Virus record (IMG/VR): IMGVR_UViG_3300037104_000796
Coordinates: 1-64,000 of that record
Source of the DNA: a virus
Strand: one strand, 5' to 3'
Length of the DNA: 64,000 bases
The notes below the pieces were generated by a model, which did not search any database, was not told the origin of the DNA, and worked only from the letters and a program-made list of their open reading frames with translations. This document shows positions 7,481 to 14,508 of this stretch, one piece after another (positions within the stretch are counted from its first letter, which is position 1; each line of letters begins with the position of its first letter). The position numbers were made by a program, and so were the translations under genes.

Positions 7481-7644
7481 AATTATTAGAAAAGTTACCA
7501 ACTAAAAGATTGTTAACTTTTTATAAAGCAGAAAGAAAAAGACAAAATTCAATTGGACACAGTCCTGACGATCATTGGGATGTTGATTTAAATGACATTA
7601 AAAAAATGCTTGACGCAAGAGAGCACGTAGAAAAGAATAAATAA
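7471..7644 (+). CDS. Small protein with GTG start, 57 residues
   Basis: GTG at 7471 overlaps the end of the RNA ligase by 10 bases. The frame reads (M)DIKLLEKLPTKRLLTFYKAE and continues through SPDDHWDVDLNDIKKML to TAA at 7642-7644. The charged, helical product looks like a genuine conserved phage orphan. No function is recognised. Confidence 0.6.
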   Translation: MDIKLLEKLPTKRLLTFYKAERKRQNSIGHSPDDHWDVDLNDIKKMLDAREHVEKNK

Positions 7645-7664
7645 ATAAAATAGTTTCTGATAAA

Positions 7665-7696
7665 TTTTTATTTGTCGGAAATTATTGTTATATTCA
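7665..7696 (+). promoter_or_regulatory. Early/middle promoter
   Basis: TTTTTATTTG, TCGGAAA, seven bases, TATATTCA. The -7 box ends 3 bases before the ATG at 7700, which predicts a leaderless mRNA. Confidence 0.65.
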
Positions 7697-7699
7697 ATT

Positions 7700-8179
7700 A
7701 TGAAAGTATTCGCATATAGTAAACAAAAGTTTAATCGTTTTATGAGAGAACAAAATATTGATGACTCAAATGTAGAGTCATATGATATATATGCTTTCAT
7801 ATCTATTCTTGATGTGGTTGGTTTAGATTGTGACGGCCATTTTGAAAAAAATCATAATAATGTACTAGTACAGCATTTTGGAGATTATGGAGAACCTGAA
7901 GAAGGCAAAAAACCAGGTCCTGGACATTTTAATAATAAACAAGCAAAAGAAATAATTGAATTTGTTGAACTGAATAAAAATAAACAAATTATGATTGTAC
8001 ATTGTACGGCCGGAATTGCACGGTCTGGAGCAGTTGCAGCTTTTATAAATGATTTATACGGTAACTCTTATAAAGAATTTTTTAATGATAATAGACAAAT
8101 ACAACCCAATTCATATATTTCAAGAATATTACGAGAAAAATATAGAAATAAATTTTTAAGTTCTTATAAAGAAGAATAA
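7700..8179 (+). CDS. Dual-specificity / tyrosine phosphatase-like protein
   Basis: 159 residues from ATG at 7700. IVHCTAGIARSGAVAAF is the HCx5R(S/T) active site, with C102 as nucleophile and R108 binding phosphate. An upstream aspartate in the FGDYGEPEEG loop could be the general acid. The substrate could be a protein, or RNA 5' or 3' phosphates, since the family includes RNA phosphatases and the RNA ligase is nearby. Its 3' end overlaps the convergent endonuclease by 16 bases. Confidence 0.8.
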   Translation: MKVFAYSKQKFNRFMREQNIDDSNVESYDIYAFISILDVVGLDCDGHFEKNHNNVLVQHFGDYGEPEEGKKPGPGHFNNKQAKEIIEFVELNKNKQIMIVHCTAGIARSGAVAAFINDLYGNSYKEFFNDNRQIQPNSYISRILREKYRNKFLSSYKEE

Positions 8180-8877
8180 TCTTTATCTAAAATCATAAGA
8201 TATTTAAAGCCATTAGCAATAGTGGCTTTTTCTTTTATTGTATCTATAATTGAATTATACGTCCATGTACTTTTAATTTCAATTATAGTATTTAATAAAG
8301 GGATGTAAAAATCTGGATGATAAACTTTATTTTTTCCCTCAAAAATATACTTAATATCAGGGCCTCTTTGTATATCAGGAAATTTATCATAAAATTTTTC
8401 AAGAAAATCTAATTCATATGAACCTTGATACCAAATATTTGTATTTTTATATTTTTTAATTTCTAAACGAGTTTTTTGACCCTTTTCATATATTTCTTTA
8501 TTTTGTGCAGGATTTTCTACTCCATATTTTTTTAAATTATTTTGTTTAATTGTGGCTTTATTTTTTTCTAAACCATAACCACAATTTCCATATTTTTTAA
8601 AAATTTCTTCATGAGTTCTTATTCCGTCATATTTGTTACTACATTTTTTACAACAGCAATTTTTATATCCTTTGCCGCTTAAACCATTAAATTTTGTTAA
8701 ATTACCACAAATTTTACATACATCATCATTATTTTCTTTTAGCCATTTATCAAAATATTCTTTTTGATTATTGTGATATTTATTTACATGACGACCCAAA
8801 TCACATTTCCTATCAAATATTTTGCCACACTCTTCACATATAAAAAGTCCATCTTTTGTTTTCCTAAATTCTTTCAT
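8164..8877 (-). CDS. Homing endonuclease, zinc-finger plus PD-(D/E)XK type
   Basis: 237 residues. The N-terminus has a C2H2-like finger, CEECGKIFDRKCDLGRH, and a second set of cysteines (CKICG, then CCCKKC). The region KKYGVENPAQNKEIYEK is a repeat common in phage homing endonucleases. The C-terminus has VYHPDFYIPLLNTIIEIKS, a D...ExK nuclease core. It is transcribed against its neighbours, which suggests insertion between the phosphatase and HD genes. Its architecture differs from the other two PD-(D/E)XK endonucleases in the N-terminal half. Confidence 0.75.
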   Translation of the reverse strand: MKEFRKTKDGLFICEECGKIFDRKCDLGRHVNKYHNNQKEYFDKWLKENNDDVCKICGNLTKFNGLSGKGYKNCCCKKCSNKYDGIRTHEEIFKKYGNCGYGLEKNKATIKQNNLKKYGVENPAQNKEIYEKGQKTRLEIKKYKNTNIWYQGSYELDFLEKFYDKFPDIQRGPDIKYIFEGKNKVYHPDFYIPLLNTIIEIKSTWTYNSIIDTIKEKATIANGFKYLMILDKDYSSL

Positions 8878-8941
8878 GATTAATAGTTAATAATATTATA
8901 TGCCAATATTATTACTTTGTTTTAAAATAAATGTACTCAAA

Positions 8942-8973
8942 TTTTTTAATATCGGAAAAATTGATTATATTTA
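8942..8973 (+). promoter_or_regulatory. Early/middle promoter
   Basis: TTTTTTAATA, TCGGAAA, seven bases, TATATTTA, about 22 bases before the ATG at 8996. Confidence 0.65.
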
Positions 8974-8995
8974 ATTGAAGATAAATAAAATAAAA

Positions 8996-9517
8996 ATGAG
9001 AGCAAAAACTATAAAACCCGGAATACATAGCACATTCAAAGATTTTTATGATGACGCCCCGGCCGAAATAAAAACTTACATAGACAGATGTGCTTCAACA
9101 CCACAGTCATTTTGTTGGCATCCAGAGGGCGATGTTAAAAAACACATAAACATCGTTTTCAATAGAGCTAAACGAACAGGCGACATTAACTTCATGTTAG
9201 CCGCATTTTTCCATGATCTTGGAAAAGCTGATGCTACACGTCCACACCGTAACACACCTGGAAAATGGAGTGCTCATGGACACGAATTCGCATCTGCTCG
9301 ATTGGTAGAAAAATATCGTGATTGGATTGAAAGTTTAGGTGGAGATTTCGAAAAAGTTCATTTCATTGTTTATGAACACATGCGTGTAAAACATATTCAT
9401 GAAATGAGACCATCAAAACAGGCCACTCTTCGTCAAAACAAATATTTCGATCTTGTACATCAATTTTCAGATTTTGATGACATGCTTAAAGACTATTCAA
9501 ATGATATTGACGACTGA
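8996..9517 (+). CDS. HD-domain metal-dependent phosphohydrolase
   Basis: 173 residues. The start is ATG at 8996 (MRAKTIKPGIHSTF), because an upstream TTG at 8975 lies at the promoter. The HD signature is spread as WHPEGDVKKHINIVF, FFHDLGKADATRPH and GHEFASARL, giving the H...HD...H metal ligands. Such domains hydrolyse phosphate esters of nucleotides or RNA 2',3'-cyclic ends. It resembles the HD part of tRNA nucleotidyltransferases, which would fit RNA repair, but the substrate is not determined. It overlaps the next gene. Confidence 0.8.
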   Translation: MRAKTIKPGIHSTFKDFYDDAPAEIKTYIDRCASTPQSFCWHPEGDVKKHINIVFNRAKRTGDINFMLAAFFHDLGKADATRPHRNTPGKWSAHGHEFASARLVEKYRDWIESLGGDFEKVHFIVYEHMRVKHIHEMRPSKQATLRQNKYFDLVHQFSDFDDMLKDYSNDIDD

Positions 9518-10268
9518 ACAGTTACAACTATTAACGACATGCATAGGAGGAGGCCCATTAAATAAGGCCTCCATTGTCATCTTTGGGAACGAACTTGGCA
9601 CCGCAGAAGGTAAAGATACTAATCGTACTATTCAAAATTTTGAACGTGATTGGGCCGGTGATAAAATTGTAACAGACCCAGGATTTGCAACTCTTAACAT
9701 CGGAACTCCGCCTGTGAATAGCACATTCTTGCAGTTTATAGCTCGATTGGTTCTTGGATTAAATGATAATAATGACAGATATTTTGAAAAGTTGGAACCG
9801 ATAGCTAAAGTGTTAGTGAATAACTACATAATGAATCGACTTTACAAATTCGAAACAGCAATTATCAATTTACGTCCCTTACCACAAAGCACTGAGAGAC
9901 ATTGGGATTATGAAAATATAAGTGAAAAGGATTACTATAAACAGTACAATTTCACTCTTCGTAATAGACCCAGTGATCCGTGGAGTGATCTAAGAGTCAA
10001 AGCTATCAAATCAGGATTCGATCTTGCTAAAAATGCTATAATCTTAGGAAGTGGAGATAAGAACAATAAAAGAGCTTTTTTTGAACTGATTTATCCCGAT
10101 ATCGAATTTAGAACTATCACATTAAATTTGAACACACAAGTTTATGTGGCTAAAAATCCCAATATAATTCTCTCCAATTATTATGATAATCGAAATGGGA
10201 TACGATTATCTGGACTATTCGACATATATCAATACATCAAAAATGAAAATTTACTGAAGGACTTTTAA
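9501..10268 (+). CDS. Unrecognised protein, 255 residues
   Basis: The start is probably ATG at 9501 (MILTTEQLQLLTTCIGGG), overlapping the HD gene by 17 bases; an earlier ATG at 9453 overlaps more. ASIVIFGNELGTAEG and the late AKNPNIILSNYYDNRNG look like strand-loop motifs of a Rossmann or uracil-DNA-glycosylase-like fold, but I cannot confirm either. A hairpin terminator lies at its 3' end. It closes the metabolic block before the fibre genes. Confidence 0.6.
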   Translation: MILTTEQLQLLTTCIGGGPLNKASIVIFGNELGTAEGKDTNRTIQNFERDWAGDKIVTDPGFATLNIGTPPVNSTFLQFIARLVLGLNDNNDRYFEKLEPIAKVLVNNYIMNRLYKFETAIINLRPLPQSTERHWDYENISEKDYYKQYNFTLRNRPSDPWSDLRVKAIKSGFDLAKNAIILGSGDKNNKRAFFELIYPDIEFRTITLNLNTQVYVAKNPNIILSNYYDNRNGIRLSGLFDIYQYIKNENLLKDF

Positions 10269-10281
10269 CAAAGTCCTTTCG
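10257..10281 (+). terminator. Hairpin terminator candidate
   Basis: AAGGACTTT and AAAGTCCTT form a perfect 9-bp stem around TAAC, at the stop codon of the preceding gene. The downstream T tract is interrupted, so efficiency is uncertain. Confidence 0.6.
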
Positions 10282-10310
10282 TGTTATGTTTTATTTCGTT
10301 CCAAGATAGC

Positions 10311-10327
10311 GAATATATAAATAAAAT
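10311..10327 (+). promoter_or_regulatory. Late-type promoter for the fibre cluster
   Basis: GAATATATAAATAAAAT, 12 bases before the ATG at 10340. It contains TATAAATA, the T4 late core. Confidence 0.6.
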
Positions 10328-10339
10328 ATAAGCGTATTT

Positions 10340-13048
10340 ATGCAATTTTCAAATTTCTCAAAATCTCAAGAAGGATTAGCAATTACCTTTTATAGCGAAT
10401 ATCCCATTTCAAACGTAGGTGTTATTAAATACTATAAAGACAATTCTACGCCTCAATCAGGATTTGCCAAAAAAGAATTCCGTTGGTCTTTTAATAATGA
10501 GTACTGGTCTGCGTGGGAAACACTGACACAAAATAATATATCTTCAGTCGATACTCACAATAACTATTATTTCTTTTTACAAATACGCTATACTTTAATT
10601 GCCTTAGATTCAGGTACTGTTTCATCATTTACTTTAAATTACAATGAAGGAACAGCTATTAATTGTGTTCCTTGTGGAGATACAAATGAAAGGAATTTAA
10701 TCAATGATATCAAGAGAGAAGATGCATCTGCAATTCTTATTCATGATGTACTTCAAACTTATAAAATTGTTCCTATCACAGATGCTAGCTTTTTGAATGG
10801 CTATCCTGGAAGTTGGTACTTAGATAGATCACACCAATGGGGTTATCAACCAATCAGCAGTATTACAAATTTACAAACTATTTTAAATCAATTAAGTAAT
10901 ACTTCATGGGTTTCGTTAGCATATATTGATGGCTCTTTAGCTATAAGGGATGCATCTATATCATGGATAATTAATCAAAACTATCTTAAGGAAAGCTCTT
11001 TAAATATCGGACAGGGATTTGCGTGGGCGCCCAACGGACAGTTATATGTGGATGTTAGTGTTGTTGCCGGAAGTGTTAATCAATTTTATGTTGATAGTTC
11101 ATTATTAGCAAGAGATGCTTCAATATCGTGGTTATTTGCAAATAAACAACCGATAGGTGCTTATATAAGAGATACTTCTAATGGAATAGGCCTTTTTTGG
11201 AATAATGGATTTTTAGATGTTTCAGTCGCAGGCAAAAATTATGATGCATCCATAAGTGATATTTATAGTTATATTGATGGTTCTTTAGTTTCAAGAGATT
11301 CCTCAATAACTGCTTTATTTTCAAAAAATACTCAACAAGATTCTTTAATTGCATGGCTTATAAATAATCATTATTTAAAAGAAAGTTCAATAGGAACTGG
11401 ATATAAATGGAATCTTGGAAAATTAGATGTAAGTGTAAATATTGGCATATTAGATCCTTCATATAATATTCTATTTGATATGATTATCGAAAACTCTACA
11501 AATATCGGAGGAGTTAATTATGATAGTTCAAATTTTATTTTTAATGGAAATAATCTTGAACAAAGCATTTCTAACTTGGATAGTATAATGGGTTTATTGG
11601 CTCCTGCCAGACCTAATTTATTAACTAATAAAACTTTATTATTAACGAATTCTGCAGTATATGCAGCTAAATTACCGACAGGATTAACTGGAGCTTGGTA
11701 TTATGATTCCATTGCGCCCGGTGCTATTATAAATGATTATGCAGTTGATAATACTTTTAGACTTACTACACCAAGTTTTGTAGATACTTTTAGAGCAGGA
11801 TTTTTTGGCAATACAGATACAAGAGGTACTCTTTATGGGTATGTTAATGGAGTTTTGGATGCTTCATATAATATGACAACTGGTTTTGGAAATACTCCAT
11901 TTTCAACAACTGAAGCAATAGGTATTTTAAGATTTAATAATGAAGCAGGATATGGTGGAATTAATTCCGACTTCTGGAGAAGAGTTGAAGCTTATATCGA
12001 TATAACTACTCAACAAACAGGAGGAGTAAAATATTCTATAGGACACTCAGAAGCATTAATCTCTAATGAATTCTTTTTACGATTTGATCCAAGCCCAGGA
12101 TTAGCAAAATGGTCTATTTCTCCGAGTGCATCTGAAGGAGCATTAAGTGTGGTATATTTAAGTGGAATAGAATATTATGGCATAAATTCAAAAATTCTTG
12201 TATCATTTACAGCCGGTTCAGGGATATTTAAAAATGCTTATCATTCGTTAGCTGTTGGAAAAATAACTTCTGCGTACGGATCTCAAATATTATTAAATCC
12301 ATTATCAGTTCCTAATTACAATGATACATTTGTGGTTACTAATCAGCAATTTACATTTGACATAGCTAATTTATCAACAGGGGCCACTTATCCAACATTA
12401 GCCGTAACGTTATATAAACCTAATTTTACAGGAGATTCAAGCACATTAACTTTAGCAAAAAGACTTAACACATATTCTCCAACACGTGCAACAGTTACAA
12501 CTGAATATTTTACTGATGAAAGTAAAAGGATTTTAACAGCTGCAGGCACAGGAGGAACCGATGGCCCATGGACTTCTTCGGATTATGCCATTTTTAATCC
12601 CGGAAATGGAGCACACGCTCAAGTACAAAATGGAACTTTACGATATCCAGTTTCAGTTGATTATGCTAATTTTGCCTTTTCTGGAACAGATAAACAATAT
12701 TTAAGAAGATTTACGAAATCTGGAGCACTAAGTAGTGGAATTCTTACATTTGGAGGATTCAATCCATTAACAGATTCAAGTTCATACGGAAATGGCAATA
12801 CAAATCTTATTATGTGGTTAACAGATCAAAATATATACTATGATTTGGCATTAGAATTTGGAACTGGAGGTGACGGTTCTTCGATTAGTTTAGCAAAAGG
12901 AGCATGGACAGCAAGATCAAGTAACGCAATAGCATGGTCTTTAGGAACTACAAGTTTAGGAAATGAACTTACACATACAAATCAATTTGCACTTATTGTT
13001 ATATTTAGAAATACATCCAAATCAATGACACAAATTACTTTAAGCTAA
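10340..13048 (+). CDS. Virion fibre or baseplate-associated protein, 902 residues
   Basis: The N-terminal 110 residues form a beta-rich domain (FSNFSKSQEGLAITF...). Residues of roughly 150-380 contain repeated segments of the form DASISWLINQNYLKESS, then GxGxxWxxGxLDVSV, typical of trimeric phage fibre shafts. The C-terminal 500 residues are glycine, serine and threonine rich and probably beta-sandwich or receptor-binding. The DASIxWL / LKESSIG module also occurs in the gene at 17242, so these proteins share a common origin. It lies first in a late fibre cluster after a late-type promoter. The exact tail position is unknown. Confidence 0.7.
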   Translation: MQFSNFSKSQEGLAITFYSEYPISNVGVIKYYKDNSTPQSGFAKKEFRWSFNNEYWSAWETLTQNNISSVDTHNNYYFFLQIRYTLIALDSGTVSSFTLNYNEGTAINCVPCGDTNERNLINDIKREDASAILIHDVLQTYKIVPITDASFLNGYPGSWYLDRSHQWGYQPISSITNLQTILNQLSNTSWVSLAYIDGSLAIRDASISWIINQNYLKESSLNIGQGFAWAPNGQLYVDVSVVAGSVNQFYVDSSLLARDASISWLFANKQPIGAYIRDTSNGIGLFWNNGFLDVSVAGKNYDASISDIYSYIDGSLVSRDSSITALFSKNTQQDSLIAWLINNHYLKESSIGTGYKWNLGKLDVSVNIGILDPSYNILFDMIIENSTNIGGVNYDSSNFIFNGNNLEQSISNLDSIMGLLAPARPNLLTNKTLLLTNSAVYAAKLPTGLTGAWYYDSIAPGAIINDYAVDNTFRLTTPSFVDTFRAGFFGNTDTRGTLYGYVNGVLDASYNMTTGFGNTPFSTTEAIGILRFNNEAGYGGINSDFWRRVEAYIDITTQQTGGVKYSIGHSEALISNEFFLRFDPSPGLAKWSISPSASEGALSVVYLSGIEYYGINSKILVSFTAGSGIFKNAYHSLAVGKITSAYGSQILLNPLSVPNYNDTFVVTNQQFTFDIANLSTGATYPTLAVTLYKPNFTGDSSTLTLAKRLNTYSPTRATVTTEYFTDESKRILTAAGTGGTDGPWTSSDYAIFNPGNGAHAQVQNGTLRYPVSVDYANFAFSGTDKQYLRRFTKSGALSSGILTFGGFNPLTDSSSYGNGNTNLIMWLTDQNIYYDLALEFGTGGDGSSISLAKGAWTARSSNAIAWSLGTTSLGNELTHTNQFALIVIFRNTSKSMTQITLS

Positions 13049-13062
13049 AATATTTTTATATA

Positions 13063-14478
13063 ATGTCTTGGAATCAAAACGATATATCATTCAAAACTTT
13101 ACTTAACAAGCGTCAAACAGACTCTAATAAGCAATTTTATGAAGAATTTGGAGATAATACCATCAATATTCACTTAAAAGAAATTTGGATTAATGATATT
13201 CCTGCAGATGCTAGCGATGCCGCTGTATTGCCATATTCAGGATATATTGATTCATTTGATCATTGGACTCTTAAAGTTGATCCAACTGTTCCGGGAAATT
13301 TAACATGGGCTGCTGTTACAAATCCTTCAGATGGTTTTGATTTTACTCAACCCGATGATATTACAAATCCAAGATTAAAAGATTGGATATCAGATAAATA
13401 TGGTTTGGGATATGATTTAAAATTATATTCTAATGGAACTCAAATTCAAAAAACAAGTGTTCCGTATCCATGGCGTTTTGATTATATGACTGGTAATTTA
13501 ACGTTTAACGCTGTTCCTCCTGAGCCTATTCAAATTACTGCATTTAGATATAATGGCGTAAAAGGTATTATTGCTCCAACCGATTCCAGCGGAACTGTAT
13601 CTCCTACATTTCAAATTTATATGACTCATAATGGAGTTTTATTAAGAGACTCTAGTGGAAATCTCGAAATAATAAATCCTATTGATAGTAGTTATAGCGG
13701 TATTCGCGCCGGCGCATTAAATATAGGAACAGCTTCAGGCTTATATTTACTTAATCTCAAAGAAGAAGTAGTTGAAAATTTATTAACATCATATTATATA
13801 ATTGACAATTCAATTTTTAATGGAGTTTATTCAACTCCTCCTATTTCTGGTACAGCAATTGTTAATGACGCAAGTGTTTATTCGAATGCTTCTGGAGATA
13901 AATGTCTTTATAAAGTAGGAAACACATGGTTTTTACAATCAATTGATTCTTCTGCATTATCACCAGCACAAACACAAAGTTGGAATGGTCCATTTTGGTT
14001 TAATGAAGGTGGAGTAATTGGAGCATATTTTGGAAATAGTACTTATTATGGACAAAATTTAACGATATACAATTATGAAAATTTATATCCGGAAGTTATT
14101 GGGAGATTTAGAAGATCACTTGGAATTAAAGGAAATGCAGATATAATTGGGAATCTTGGAGTTCACGGAAAAATTATTGCTGAATCATTAAAATTAGACC
14201 CTTCATTTAATGGAGTTTTGATTGCGTCAAATGGAGAAGTAACAGTTTCTTCTTATCCGAAATCACGAAGTTATAATGAAACTATTACAAGTACAGGAGT
14301 TACAAGTGTTGCTATTAATCATGGTTTGCAGACTCTAAATCAATTAATTGCAGTATATGATCCTATTACACAAGAAGAAATATTTCCGCAAAAAACAAGA
14401 GGATCAAATAGTTCAATATTAGATTTTTATGAGTTTCCTTTAGGAAAAAGTTATGATGTAATTATCATAGGATATTAA
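13063..14478 (+). CDS. Virion structural protein, fibre or baseplate, 471 residues
   Basis: The N-terminus (MSWNQNDISFKTLLNKRQTDS) looks like a docking segment and DITNPRLKDWISDKYGLGYD is a globular part. The C-terminal region carries AESLKLDPSFNGVLIASNG and ends in a beta-rich domain (SVAINHGLQTLNQLIAVYD) resembling fibre tips. No enzymatic motif is visible. It lies 14 bases after the preceding fibre gene and is probably co-transcribed. Confidence 0.65.
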   Translation: MSWNQNDISFKTLLNKRQTDSNKQFYEEFGDNTINIHLKEIWINDIPADASDAAVLPYSGYIDSFDHWTLKVDPTVPGNLTWAAVTNPSDGFDFTQPDDITNPRLKDWISDKYGLGYDLKLYSNGTQIQKTSVPYPWRFDYMTGNLTFNAVPPEPIQITAFRYNGVKGIIAPTDSSGTVSPTFQIYMTHNGVLLRDSSGNLEIINPIDSSYSGIRAGALNIGTASGLYLLNLKEEVVENLLTSYYIIDNSIFNGVYSTPPISGTAIVNDASVYSNASGDKCLYKVGNTWFLQSIDSSALSPAQTQSWNGPFWFNEGGVIGAYFGNSTYYGQNLTIYNYENLYPEVIGRFRRSLGIKGNADIIGNLGVHGKIIAESLKLDPSFNGVLIASNGEVTVSSYPKSRSYNETITSTGVTSVAINHGLQTLNQLIAVYDPITQEEIFPQKTRGSNSSILDFYEFPLGKSYDVIIIGY

Positions 14479-14480
14479 AA

Positions 14481-14496
14481 GAATATATAAATAAAA
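14481..14496 (+). promoter_or_regulatory. Late-type promoter
   Basis: GAATATATAAATAAAA, 12 bases before the ATG at 14509. Confidence 0.6.
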
Positions 14497-14508
14497 TAAG
14501 TTTGTAAT

